Positions 45,978 to 55,592 of a stretch of 64,000 nt of DNA are shown here, one piece after another. The stretch comes from JABAAE01 sp905480545 (GTDB taxonomy: Bacteria > Planctomycetota > Planctomycetia > Pirellulales > Pirellulaceae). Each line of letters starts with the position of its first letter. Within the stretch, counting starts at the first letter, position 1. The position numbers were made by a program, and so were the translations under genes. The stretch is taken from positions 62,001 to 126,000 of the forward strand of contig CALSOR010000011.1 in NCBI GenBank assembly GCA_943788025.1, read 5' to 3'. Below the pieces are notes generated by a model that was not told the origin of the DNA, searched no databases, and worked only from the letters and a program-made list of their open reading frames with translations.

Positions 45978-48059
45978 ATGATTCGAATCACCAGCGTTTT
46001 TTTTTCATTGATTCAACTTTGCGTGCTGCCGCTTTTAACCTACGGTCAAGCGGCGACTCCCAGCGTTGAGCCACAGGTCATCAAGCTTTGGAAAGCAACA
46101 CCACCCGGTCCGGCATCAAAAACGAACGGACCAGAAAAAGATCTATCTGGACCGAACGGCAATTTGGTCGCCGGCGAAAAAGTGATTCGATTGGGCAATG
46201 TTTCTTCGCCAGAAATCCATGTCTACAAACCCAAAAAGGAACTCGCTAACGGTGCGGCGGTTGTCATTTGCCCCGGTGGCGGATTTACGATTCTCGCGTG
46301 GGATCTGGAGGGTACTGAAGTCGCAGAGTGGTTCAATTCAATTGGTGTGACAGCTGTCCTTTTGAAATATCGCGTACCGACCGGATACCTTGGCTCGCCC
46401 GGCAAGTGGGAAGGCCCGGTCATCGATACGCAACGGGCGATAAGCATGGCACGGCAAAACGCGGAAAAATGGGGAATCGATAGGGAACGAATCGGTGTGC
46501 TTGGTTTCTCCGCTGGCGGTGAAACTGCCGCTATGACATCGATAAAAAATGGTAAACGTCTATATGACGCGATCGACAGAGCAGACGAGCAGTCATGCGC
46601 ACCCAATTTTGCCGCTTTGATTTACCCCGGGGGAATCGTCAACAAAGAAGGAACACGGCTTCAAAAAGAATACATCGTTAACGCACAAACACCGCCAACG
46701 TTTTTTGCCCATGCAGCGAATGATCCAGTCAAGTGCGAGGCAAGCGTTCTTTTGTTCCTCGCCCTTAAACGAGCAAAAGTCAAATCAGAACTTCACATTT
46801 ATCACGACGGTGGCCACGGTTATGGTCTTCGAAAAACAAAAAAACGTGTAACAGAGTGGCCAGCTGATCTGAAGTCGTGGTTGACCGATCTCGGATTCCT
46901 TTCGTCAAAAACAGCGTCCATCGGGACTTCACCCGCCTGGAAAAAACACACCATCAATGACCAATCGCCGTTCGAAGCTGCGGGAGTAGGTGATTTAAAT
47001 AACGATGGCAAACCGGACGTGTTCTCGGGTGACTCTTGGTATGAAGCACCGAAATGGACGCGACATCAGATCCGTGACGTTGCTGCCGGAACCAACCCTC
47101 ACTATTACGAAGATTTCGCCGACTGCCCAATCGATGTGAATGGGGATGGTAAACTCGATATCGTAACCTGCGCTTACTTTAGCCGGCAGATTAGCTGGGT
47201 TGAACAAGGAAAGAATCCGACCGAGAGGTGGACGGAACACTTGATCGATAAGCCAGGCCCTATGGAAACGGGGGAGCTGGTTGATATCAATGGCGACGGT
47301 AGAAAAGATTTCCTTCCAAACATTGGTGGTGAGGTCGCTTGGTACGAGTTAACTCAAACTTCGCCCGTCCAATGGAAGAAACACAGCCTTGGTCGAACTG
47401 GAGCTGGACACGGAGTCGGAGTTGGCGACATCAATAGAGACGGACGGCTGGACATCATCTCACCCAAAGGTTGGTTCGAGCAACCCAAAAACCCGCAGGA
47501 AGATCAATGGATGTTTCATCCTGAATTTGAACTGGGTGCGGCCGGCATCATGATCCTCGGAAGAGACTTCGATGGAGACGGTGACACCGATATCGTTTGG
47601 GGTATGGGACACACTCACGGATTGTTTTGGCTACGCCAGGACAAACCGGTTAACGGGAAACGAACATGGGTTCGCGACCGAATCGATACTTCGTTTTCGC
47701 AAGTTCACACATTGCTTCTTGCCGATCTGGATGGGGACGGAATTGAAGAGGTTGTCACAGGCAAGCGTGTTTATGCACACGAGGTCGAACCAGGCGATAC
47801 CGATCCGTCATGCATTTATAGCTATCAATTCGACACTTCGAAATCAAAGTGGGCGAAGAAGATTGTTTACGAAGGAAAACCGGCAAAAAAATCAACACCC
47901 AAAGCAGCCAAAAACCGTTGGGCCCTGAAGGATTTCGAAAGGGGAACAGCAGGCACCGGGTTACAAATGGTTGCACGTGACATGGACATGGATGGCGATC
48001 TTGACTTGGTCTGCCCCGGAAAATCTGGATTGTACTGGTTTGAGAATCGGGCAAAGTAA
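45978..48059 (+). CDS. Exported esterase fused to FG-GAP propeller
   Basis: About 693 residues from the ATG at 45978 (ACGGA nine bases upstream), which gives a Sec signal (SVFFSLIQLCVLPLLTYG). The first half is an alpha/beta hydrolase of the BD-FAE/acetyl-esterase type: VVICPGGGFTILAWDLEG (oxyanion region), nucleophile in GVLGFSAGGETA, later HAANDPVKCE (Asp) and HDGGHGYG (His). From about residue 320 a run of FG-GAP/VCBS-like repeats follows (GVGDLNNDGKPDVFSGD, VNGDGKLDIVTC, INGDGRKDFLPN, DFDGDGDTDIVWG, MDMDGDLDLVC), typical of calcium-binding propellers. The fusion suggests an extracellular deacetylase anchored to a glycan or other ligand. Confidence 0.85.
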   Translation: MIRITSVFFSLIQLCVLPLLTYGQAATPSVEPQVIKLWKATPPGPASKTNGPEKDLSGPNGNLVAGEKVIRLGNVSSPEIHVYKPKKELANGAAVVICPGGGFTILAWDLEGTEVAEWFNSIGVTAVLLKYRVPTGYLGSPGKWEGPVIDTQRAISMARQNAEKWGIDRERIGVLGFSAGGETAAMTSIKNGKRLYDAIDRADEQSCAPNFAALIYPGGIVNKEGTRLQKEYIVNAQTPPTFFAHAANDPVKCEASVLLFLALKRAKVKSELHIYHDGGHGYGLRKTKKRVTEWPADLKSWLTDLGFLSSKTASIGTSPAWKKHTINDQSPFEAAGVGDLNNDGKPDVFSGDSWYEAPKWTRHQIRDVAAGTNPHYYEDFADCPIDVNGDGKLDIVTCAYFSRQISWVEQGKNPTERWTEHLIDKPGPMETGELVDINGDGRKDFLPNIGGEVAWYELTQTSPVQWKKHSLGRTGAGHGVGVGDINRDGRLDIISPKGWFEQPKNPQEDQWMFHPEFELGAAGIMILGRDFDGDGDTDIVWGMGHTHGLFWLRQDKPVNGKRTWVRDRIDTSFSQVHTLLLADLDGDGIEEVVTGKRVYAHEVEPGDTDPSCIYSYQFDTSKSKWAKKIVYEGKPAKKSTPKAAKNRWALKDFERGTAGTGLQMVARDMDMDGDLDLVCPGKSGLYWFENRAK

Positions 48060-48080
48060 ACAACGTCATTTAGCGAACGC

Positions 48081-48148
48081 CCCATGTATGTTCCTAACCC
48101 ATGTATGTTCCTAACCCATGTATGTTCCTAACCCGAGTATGTTCCTAA
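48081..48148. repeat. 17-bp tandem repeat, four copies
   Basis: Three perfect copies of CCCATGTATGTTCCTAA and a fourth with two changes (CCCGAGTATGTTCCTAA), with a partial fifth (CCCGAATCC). They lie between the esterase stop and the IS66 remnant. Confidence 0.95.
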
Positions 48149-48159
48149 CCCGAATCCAT

Positions 48160-48960
48160 TGGCTAAATGACGGGGCATGATGAATCGGGGGCGTTTCTTT
48201 TGATTTCACATTGAAAACGGGGATATCCCTTTTGCGAGCGATTCGCAAGTCGATTCCGCCAAGTCGCAGAGTCACTTCGCTACTAGAAATTTCAATCCCT
48301 ACCTTCACATCGTCTTTGGCCTTGTTGTCTGTAGGAAACTTCAATGTACCTTGCTCAAGTCGCTTGTACCAAATCGCCAAACCATCTTGATCCCCGTGAA
48401 TTTTCTTACGTATTGCCATTGCTGTTTCGAAAAACGAACAAGTGACCGGGCATTGGATCTTTCTGAAGTAGTGACTGCGTCAACCTACTCAGTCTATCAA
48501 AGCCACGTCGCATATCTGTGGCTGTCGTGCTAAGAACAACTTGCACACCGTCAAACAATTCGAACATTGCTGCACTCCTGATTCCGACAGCAGGATCAAC
48601 AACGGGCGAAGTGAATCCACATTGTTTGGAACCCGAAGAACGACACCATTGGAAGACTCGATTTTCAAAGTTGGCGAGCCTGCGGAAGAGGGCGTTAACC
48701 TTGATGATGTGACTGCCAAAGATGGCAATCAAATAAGGACAAACTGAGGTGATTTTGGTTTCGGCAAGCCAACGGTGTTTTCATCTTTTAACCGCCGTTG
48801 CCATTTATAAAAAGACTGAACCGATACTTCAATCGATTTACAAAACTTCCCATCCGTCAGAGCGCTTGATTCAAACTCTAAAAACCAAGCATGTCGTTGA
48901 CCTACTAAATAAAACTTCAGAATTCGTTCGCTCCAAAATATTGAAGCATAAATCATCGGT
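48160..48960 (-). mobile_element. Degenerate IS66-family remnant (tnpA and tnpB)
   Basis: On the minus strand, TnpA is seen in two frames: 48956-48729 (FESSALTDGKFCKSIEVSVQSFYKWQRRL) and 48728-48489 (LKIESSNGVVLRVPNNVDSLRPLL). TnpB starts at 48567 (MFELFDGVQVVLSTTATDMRRGFDRLSRL), runs to FVFRNSNGN, then shifts frame near 48410 to DQDGLAIWYKRLEQGTLKFP, continuing to GIDLRIARKRD. tnpC (the transposase) is absent. At least two frameshifts make it inactive. No clear terminal inverted repeats are seen. Confidence 0.82.
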
Positions 48961-49350
48961 CAACATGCACTTCAATGATGGCGGAAATCCTCTTCGCGGC
49001 GCGATGACTCTAATCGCGGTGTGACTCATCTACTCGCGGGACTGTGCCCACGAGGTTTAACAAATCGAGACGCCTCACCAGTCGGCAATCCCCTTGTATA
49101 AACCGCGTGCCCAACGGGCCGCGTACCGAATGCCGCGTGTCGGATGATTCTTTTAACATTAATAAGACGGGACGCAGGAATATTTCTTCGTGTCAAAAAA
49201 AGGCTAACCGAAGCAACCCAAATCGAGTTGGAAACGATACCTCTAATCGGAGACGACAACTCTACTCGCGAGGTAACACTTATTACTCGCGAGGCGATGC
49301 CCATGCGGTTAGATAAATCCGAGCTTTGCCTGATAGCGACAGGAAAAGAT
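48961..49350. other. Gene-poor strip beside the IS66 remnant
   Basis: About 390 bp without a recognisable gene. The palindromic unit CTCGCGAG occurs twice (near 49266 and 49288) inside two similar 10-bp blocks ACTCGCGAGG about 22 bp apart, and related CTCGCGGG lies near 49033. Function unknown; possibly the outer end of the old IS66 element. Confidence 0.4.
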
Positions 49351-49377
49351 AACCGAATCCGCCGGGCAAATTCGGTT
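49351..49377 (-). terminator. Possible terminator of the PQQ-like propeller gene
   Basis: AACCGAAT pairs with ATTCGGTT (8 bp) around an 11-base loop, followed on the minus strand by ATCTTTTCC. Located 16 bp beyond the stop of the gene ending at 49394. Moderate stem and short T-run. Confidence 0.55.
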
Positions 49378-49393
49378 GCCTGCTCATTCTCTG

Positions 49394-50341
49394 TTATTTC
49401 ATCAAGTTGTTTTCAAGCTTTTTGCCGTTGGTGGTCAAGATTTGAAAATGATGGAAACCGGCGTTCATACCGTTGTAGGTCCACACGACCTTTTTATCAC
49501 GAGTCACTTCCAAAAGTTTGACCTTGTCTCCACCGGCGTGATAACTGGTGATAACTGTGTTTCCGTTTGGCAAACGCTGAACGCCGCACGCGTCATCAAT
49601 CAATTTTTTACCGATGTCATCGTTGTCGACGCTCCAAACGATTTTTCCCTTGGCATCGACTTCGATCACACGATTTCCGTTGGTACACCCAATCAACGTG
49701 TTTCCGTTATCAAGTCGGATTGCCGTAAAAGGCCAATCCCGTTTTTCACGCCCACGATCGTCCGTTGGAAATTCTCTCACAACCTTGCCATTTGATGGAT
49801 CGTACTCTTTTACCGCAAAATCCAAAAGATGCGGGGCAATGTAGTTTCCATTTGGCAAGATTCTAAGCATTCGAGTTTGCATGTGCGCGTTTCCTTTTTG
49901 GCATTGAAACGGCATCTTTTTGATCACTTCAGCTTTTTCATTGAGCACAATCGCTCGCGGTTGGGGGCCAAGTTCGGCGACCAGATAATTACCATCGGGC
50001 AAAACCTGAACGGTAGAAATCTCTTTTTGTTGCCCTTTGTATTTATAAAGAATTTCCTTGGTTTTTCGATCGACAATAACAACACCGCCGTTTGGGAATT
50101 CTTTGGTGCCGTACAAAGCGAGCAGCACGTTTCCGTTTGGAAGCACCCAGCCATCACTTGCCGGCATATCAAATTTCCATTCGACTTTTCCATCTTCGCC
50201 CACGATGACAACGCGATTCGCTTTTCCGCAACCAAGGAAAGAATGCCTGATTTCATCTGCTGATACGTCATTAACAGCAAAGATACTTTGCACAGCAGCA
50301 ATTAAAACGGCGGCCACGATAAGCCATGATTTTTTCGTCAT
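49394..50341 (-). CDS. Exported PQQ-like beta-propeller protein
   Basis: 315 residues with a Sec signal (WLIVAAVLIAAVQSIFAV). The mature part has recurrent blades built on xLPNGNxLxA and GKxVWxxD motifs (VLPNGNVLLALYG, LDNGNTLIGCTNGNRVIEVDAKGKIVWSVD, RLPNGNTVITSYH), like PQQ-binding-like or arylsulfotransferase-type propellers. No catalytic residue can be named. A single CGKANRVV near residue 38 precedes the first blade. Its neighbours are a sulfatase and an esterase fusion, so an envelope or extracellular role is likely. Function unknown. Confidence 0.75.
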   Translation of the reverse strand: MTKKSWLIVAAVLIAAVQSIFAVNDVSADEIRHSFLGCGKANRVVIVGEDGKVEWKFDMPASDGWVLPNGNVLLALYGTKEFPNGGVVIVDRKTKEILYKYKGQQKEISTVQVLPDGNYLVAELGPQPRAIVLNEKAEVIKKMPFQCQKGNAHMQTRMLRILPNGNYIAPHLLDFAVKEYDPSNGKVVREFPTDDRGREKRDWPFTAIRLDNGNTLIGCTNGNRVIEVDAKGKIVWSVDNDDIGKKLIDDACGVQRLPNGNTVITSYHAGGDKVKLLEVTRDKKVVWTYNGMNAGFHHFQILTTNGKKLENNLMK

Positions 50342-50493
50342 TTTGTTTTGATCTGAGATAGGAAGTGAGAATGAAAGTCGCCTACGTTAATTAAACCAAC
50401 GACCGTAGAGTACATCAAGCGATCCCTTCCGCATTTGATTTAATCGGCGGCCTGGAAAGCCTATCCTTCAGCCACCAAATCTTCGAAATGCGA

Positions 50494-51966
50494 TTAGCGA
50501 GTTAATTTTCGCTGATCCAGTCGTTCACCGACCGGCGGCCGAACGGGCAATACCAATCCACCAGCGGCCTCAAGCTCCGCAAACATCTGGCCACGCATTT
50601 TCGCGATTTGCGACTGATAACCAGGTACTTTAATCAGGTTATGACGCTCCAGTGGATCCGTGCGCAAGTCATAAAACCCGTTGTGGTCCCATACGCCATG
50701 ATAATAAATGTATTTGAAACGGTCGGTTCTTATCGCAAAGGTTGTCGGGGTCGCCGGAAAATTCCATTCCCAGTGGTATTCATACAGTATGTGATCTCGC
50801 CACGGTTTGTCACCACCTTCAAGAAGAGAAAAAAAAGAGTCGCCGTCCATTTTCATGTGAACTGGCGGCTTGATACCAAATGATTCCAGAAGGGTAGGGG
50901 CGATATCGATGTTCTGGACCATTTGAGTAATTTTTGTTTTTGGCTTTATTAATCCTGGTGCGTAGGCAACCATCGGAACACGGATCGAATGCTCAAAGGC
51001 GTCGCGCTTATCGTAAAACCCATGTTCCCCCAATTCAAAGCCATTGTCGCTGGTGTAGATAACAAGCGTGTCCTTCGCCAAATCATTCTCATCGAGCCAG
51101 CTTAAGACTCGCCCGACATTTTCATCAATCCCGACCACCGTTTCACAATATTGTTTATACAACGCGTCGAAGTCAGGAACCGGATCTTTATCGAAAGGAC
51201 CAGTTTCCATGTGATCAATTCCGTGGATGCTGTATCGCCGATCTTTAACCCAACGTGGTTGCGTCTGATAATTCCGTTCTGTGTTTGCCATGGTTTCGGG
51301 GTAATCAATTTCATCGTTTGCAAATTTCCCTTTGTTTCGAGGTGCCGGTTGGAATGGATAGTGCACCGCCTTAAAGGATAAATAAATGAAAAACGGATTA
51401 TTGGTGTCCCTTTGATTCAGCCAATTGACAGCTTGATCTGTCAGAACATCGGTGGTGTATCCCTTGTATTCTTTTCTGGTGCCATTGGTATTTAAGACAG
51501 GATTGAAATATGCGCCCTGACCCTTGAAACTCACCCAATGATCGAACCCAGGTCGCGGCTGATCATTTTCATGTCCCATATGCCATTTACCAACAAACGC
51601 GGTTTGGTAGCCAGCCTTCTGAATCAGTTGAGGAAAAAACGTCGTTCCTTTCGGAACGGGCCGCTGGTTGTCGACCACTCGGTGCCCATGCATGTACCGT
51701 CCGGTCAAGATCGATGCCCTGCTCGGTGAGCATAGTGCTGTTGTCACAAACGCATTTTGAATGAGCGCGCCCTCGTTGGCCATTCTGTCGAGGTTGGGTG
51801 TTTTAAGAAACGTGGGACAATTCTCGACACAACTCATAAAGTCGTATCGATGATCGTCACTGAGAATAAAAATCACATTGCGCGGATTGCCATTAGCTTT
51901 CACCAGGGGGGAAAAGCAAGAGATTGCAATCAAGCAAAAAACAATAGTATGTGAAACTCGATACAC
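50494..51966 (-). CDS. Exported sulfatase (glucosamine-6-sulfatase-like)
   Basis: 490 residues with a Sec signal (IVFCLIAISCFSPLVKA). The metal site is VIFILSDDHRYDFMS (about 31-45) and the formylglycine cysteine is in TALCSPSRASILTGRYMHGH (about residue 83). GKWHMGHENDQP and IYTSDNGFELGEHGFYDKR follow. The CSPSRASILTG-YxHxHxVxDN pattern and length resemble the S1_11/GNS group, which removes 6-O-sulfate from glucosamine. It is one of three sulfatase genes in the window. The 152-bp gap downstream leads to the propeller gene on the same strand. Confidence 0.9.
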   Translation of the reverse strand: MYRVSHTIVFCLIAISCFSPLVKANGNPRNVIFILSDDHRYDFMSCVENCPTFLKTPNLDRMANEGALIQNAFVTTALCSPSRASILTGRYMHGHRVVDNQRPVPKGTTFFPQLIQKAGYQTAFVGKWHMGHENDQPRPGFDHWVSFKGQGAYFNPVLNTNGTRKEYKGYTTDVLTDQAVNWLNQRDTNNPFFIYLSFKAVHYPFQPAPRNKGKFANDEIDYPETMANTERNYQTQPRWVKDRRYSIHGIDHMETGPFDKDPVPDFDALYKQYCETVVGIDENVGRVLSWLDENDLAKDTLVIYTSDNGFELGEHGFYDKRDAFEHSIRVPMVAYAPGLIKPKTKITQMVQNIDIAPTLLESFGIKPPVHMKMDGDSFFSLLEGGDKPWRDHILYEYHWEWNFPATPTTFAIRTDRFKYIYYHGVWDHNGFYDLRTDPLERHNLIKVPGYQSQIAKMRGQMFAELEAAGGLVLPVRPPVGERLDQRKLTR

Positions 51967-52228
51967 GTTTTGGCTCTTCGAAACTACAATTCAAAACTTC
52001 ATTCTAGTCGATTAGAACGGGAATGCAGTCCGTCGATGTCCAATTGATCTGATCTGCTTTTAAAAATACCGTTTGAGGAACGATCCATCAAATTGAATTG
52101 AACTCCGAAGTATTTTGGTGAAACAAATCTTTATCCATTCCGCAAAATGACTCGGATAACACATCCGCCGTGAAGCAATTAGAATAACAGTTCAGTGACT
52201 CCAAATCCCTAACCGCATCTTGAATCGT

Positions 52229-55200
52229 ATGAATACCAAAAACCCTATCTGCTTTTGCCAGAATCCACGGCACATTGCATTGATTCTTTTCCTGCTCATG
52301 TGCAGCATCGTTTTTGCAAACGGTTCACTATCCCATGCGTCCGAAAATTGGATGCGGTATCCTGCAATCTCACCGGATGCAAAAACAATTGCATTTTCAT
52401 TTCATGGCGACATTTGGACAGTGCCTACAACTGGCGGCGACGCAAAATTGGTCACTTCTCATTCGAGTTATGAGAAATCTCCCGTTTGGTCACAAGACGG
52501 AAAAAACATCGTTTTCGCCTCAAATCGGCATGGAAATTTTGATCTATTTGTCGTTCCATCGATCGGCGGAAAAGCCAACCGCCTGACATTCCATTCGGCG
52601 AATGATATCCCTACCGCTTTTTCACCCGATGGCAAAGAAGTTCTTTTCACCTCGGGTCGACAAGATCGACACACGGCAGTCATCGGCACCACTTCGATGG
52701 AAGAATTGTACACGGTGCCCGTAAAAGGCGGTCGCCCCAACCAGATCATGACCACGTCTGCCAATTTCGCAAGCTTTTCACCAGACGGAAAGAAAATCGC
52801 TTTTCATGATTACAAAGGCTATGAAGACAATCTCCGAAAACATCATGTCTCATCCGTTACACGAGATGTTTGGACTTATGAAATTGCGTCGGGGAAATAT
52901 AAAAAGCTCAGCGAATTTGCTGGCGAGGATCGAAACCCCGTTTGGTCCGTCGACGGAAAGGCAATTTTCTTTTTATCGGAAGAAAATGGGACATTCAATG
53001 TCTGGAAAGTTAATGCGAGTGACGCTTCGAAACGGAGTCAAGTCACTAATCACGCCATTCACCCAGTCCGATTTTTAAGCCGCGCTGAAGACGGGACACT
53101 TTGCTACGGATTCAACGGTGAGATTTGGGTTCGATCTAGTAAGGGCAAATCTTCAAGGGTGGATGTGACGACGTACGTCGGTCGACGAGAAAATGACACA
53201 CGGTTGCAAACATTCCGCGACAACGCAACCGAATTTGTGGTTTCGCCAAATGAGGAAGAGATTGCTCTTGTTGTACGAGGCGAAGTCTATGTTGCCTCGG
53301 TTGAGTTTGGTACGACCAAGCAGATTACCAACACCGCTACGCAGGAACGATCCCTTAGTTGGGGTGATGACCGAACGTTGTATTATGCGGCCGAACGTGA
53401 AGGCTCATGGAACATTTACAAGACATCGATCGTTTCCAACGATGAAGACGGATTCGCAAACTCAACTTTGCTAAAAGAAGATTCCGTTCTCGTTTCCGAT
53501 GAGGAGACTTTTCAACCGGTGGTCTCTCCCGACGGCAAAAAACTCGCCTATCTTCGCAATCGAATTGAACTTCGAGTGCTCGATGTGAAGACCAACAAAT
53601 CAAGTGAATTAGTGCCGGGCAAAGTCAACTTCTCCTACACTGACGGTGATATTGAATACGCTTGGTCGCCGGATAGCCGTTGGCTTACATTTACTTATCA
53701 TGGACACAAATCATGGACGAGTGAAATCGGTGCCGTCAATTTAGCTGATGGGAAAATCGTCAATATTTCGGATAGTGGCTATGCCGAAAGCACGCCCAAG
53801 TTCGCATCCAACGGAACGGCATTGCTTTATCAATCAGATCGCTACGGGATGCGAAGTCACGGGTCATGGGGCAGTGAGAACGACATCTTGGCGCTTTACC
53901 TGAACCAGGCTGCCTACGATGAAGCGACATTGAGCAAACGTGAACTCGCTTTAAAGAAAAAGAAAGCCGACAAACAAAAGAAAGCAAACTCAAAGAAGAC
54001 AGACGAACCCAAGAGGACAACGGCTGGAAAAGAACCGGAGAATAAAGCCGAAGAAAGTAAGCCAATTGATTTCGATACAAACGACTTACCGCCACGCTTG
54101 AGAAGAATCACGCTTATGTCGGCCTCAGTTGGCGATTTCGCATTGACAGACGACGGCGAGGCATTGGTTTACACGGCTCGAATCGACAACGAATGGGGGC
54201 TTTGGATTAACAAAGTCCGCGATCGTTCGACGACCAAGGCGCTCTCTCTTGGCAGCAGTGGACCGGGCGAGCTATACGTTCTGAAAGATGGCAAGAAAGC
54301 CATCCTTCGCCACAACGGAGGCAAAATTTCCAAAATAGATTTAACATCGGCATTGTCCGGTGGAAAAGCGTCTCCAAAATCGATTTCGTTTTCAGCGGAA
54401 ATGGTAGTAGACGGGCCTGCCGAGCGAGCTTACATCTTCGAGCACGCGTGGCGACAAACGCTTCGTAAATTTTACGATCCCAAAATGCATGGAGTCGATT
54501 GGAAAGCGATGAAGGAAAATTACGAAGCGTTCCTTCCGTCGATCAATAACAATTATGACTTTGCCGATTTACTCGGCGAGATGCTTGGTGAATTGAATGC
54601 GTCGCACACTGGTGGTCGGTATCGGCCACGCCGCACCGGTGGCTCCTCCACCGCATCATTCGGTTTGTTCTACGACGTGAAACACAAGGGCGTTGGCTTA
54701 AGAGTCGCAGAGGTCATGGAAAAAGGTCCATGCGACATTGCGGACACGCAAATTGCACCGGGTGTAATGATCACGCATATCAACGGCGTAAAGTTAACAC
54801 GCGATGTGAATCCCTGGAAATTGCTTGATCGTCAAAGCGATAAACCGGTACGGCTTTCGCTGCATCATCCCACAAAAAAGAAAGAATGGGATGAAGTCAT
54901 TACACCATTTGGCGTTAGTGCCGAACGTGAATTACTTTACCAACGTTGGATCAAATCACGCCGCGATCTGTGTGAGAAACTATCCGGAGGCAAAGTCGGT
55001 TACGTTCATGTGAAAGGCATGAACGACGCCAGCTTCCGAAAAGTATATTCCGACACATTAGGAGTTAATAACGAGAAGCAGGCATTGATTGTTGATACGC
55101 GATTCAACGGCGGCGGTTGGCTGCATGACGATTTGATCACATTCCTTAATGGCGATACGTATTGCTACTTTTTACCGCGTGATCATGAAGTTGGCGATCT

Positions 55201-55561
55201 TGGTGGTGAGCCAGCAAAAAAATGGACCAAGCCCGTATGCGTCTTGCAAAGCGAATCCAACTACTCCGACGCTCACTTTTTTCCTTGGGCATTCAAGGCC
55301 CAAAAGGTGGGAAAGTTGATTGGTGCTCCCGTTCCCGGCACTGCAACCGCGGTATGGTGGGAAACGCAAATTGATTCGGCAATTGTTTTCGGTATCCCCC
55401 AAGTCGGCATCAAAACCGTTGACGGAAAATACCTGGAAAACATGCAGTTGGAACCAGATGTTTTGGTGATCAACGATCCGGAAAGTGTCTCGCGCGGCAA
55501 GGACAAACAATTGGCGGTCGCGGTGAAAGAGATGTTGAAGGAAATTGCCGAACAGAAATAA
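52229..55561 (+). CDS. Tricorn-like S41 protease with N-terminal propellers
   Basis: About 1110 residues. A signal peptide covers residues 12-40. Two propeller blocks with WSQDGKNIVFAS, SPDGKEVLFTSG and SPDGKKLAYLRN type repeats fill the first 620 residues, then a Lys/Glu-rich linker (about 570-625). The C-terminal third holds the tricorn core: GELNASHTGG (His), a PDZ-like domain (VAEVMEKGPCDIA), and ESNYSDAHFFPWAF (nucleophile Ser) with GAPVPGTATAVWW. Tricorn-type enzymes degrade peptides released by other proteases; this one is exported. The ATG at 52229 has no clear ribosome site. Confidence 0.9.
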   Translation: MNTKNPICFCQNPRHIALILFLLMCSIVFANGSLSHASENWMRYPAISPDAKTIAFSFHGDIWTVPTTGGDAKLVTSHSSYEKSPVWSQDGKNIVFASNRHGNFDLFVVPSIGGKANRLTFHSANDIPTAFSPDGKEVLFTSGRQDRHTAVIGTTSMEELYTVPVKGGRPNQIMTTSANFASFSPDGKKIAFHDYKGYEDNLRKHHVSSVTRDVWTYEIASGKYKKLSEFAGEDRNPVWSVDGKAIFFLSEENGTFNVWKVNASDASKRSQVTNHAIHPVRFLSRAEDGTLCYGFNGEIWVRSSKGKSSRVDVTTYVGRRENDTRLQTFRDNATEFVVSPNEEEIALVVRGEVYVASVEFGTTKQITNTATQERSLSWGDDRTLYYAAEREGSWNIYKTSIVSNDEDGFANSTLLKEDSVLVSDEETFQPVVSPDGKKLAYLRNRIELRVLDVKTNKSSELVPGKVNFSYTDGDIEYAWSPDSRWLTFTYHGHKSWTSEIGAVNLADGKIVNISDSGYAESTPKFASNGTALLYQSDRYGMRSHGSWGSENDILALYLNQAAYDEATLSKRELALKKKKADKQKKANSKKTDEPKRTTAGKEPENKAEESKPIDFDTNDLPPRLRRITLMSASVGDFALTDDGEALVYTARIDNEWGLWINKVRDRSTTKALSLGSSGPGELYVLKDGKKAILRHNGGKISKIDLTSALSGGKASPKSISFSAEMVVDGPAERAYIFEHAWRQTLRKFYDPKMHGVDWKAMKENYEAFLPSINNNYDFADLLGEMLGELNASHTGGRYRPRRTGGSSTASFGLFYDVKHKGVGLRVAEVMEKGPCDIADTQIAPGVMITHINGVKLTRDVNPWKLLDRQSDKPVRLSLHHPTKKKEWDEVITPFGVSAERELLYQRWIKSRRDLCEKLSGGKVGYVHVKGMNDASFRKVYSDTLGVNNEKQALIVDTRFNGGGWLHDDLITFLNGDTYCYFLPRDHEVGDLGGEPAKKWTKPVCVLQSESNYSDAHFFPWAFKAQKVGKLIGAPVPGTATAVWWETQIDSAIVFGIPQVGIKTVDGKYLENMQLEPDVLVINDPESVSRGKDKQLAVAVKEMLKEIAEQK

Positions 55562-55592
55562 CACCTCGATCATGTTGATTCTCAACTTGTAA

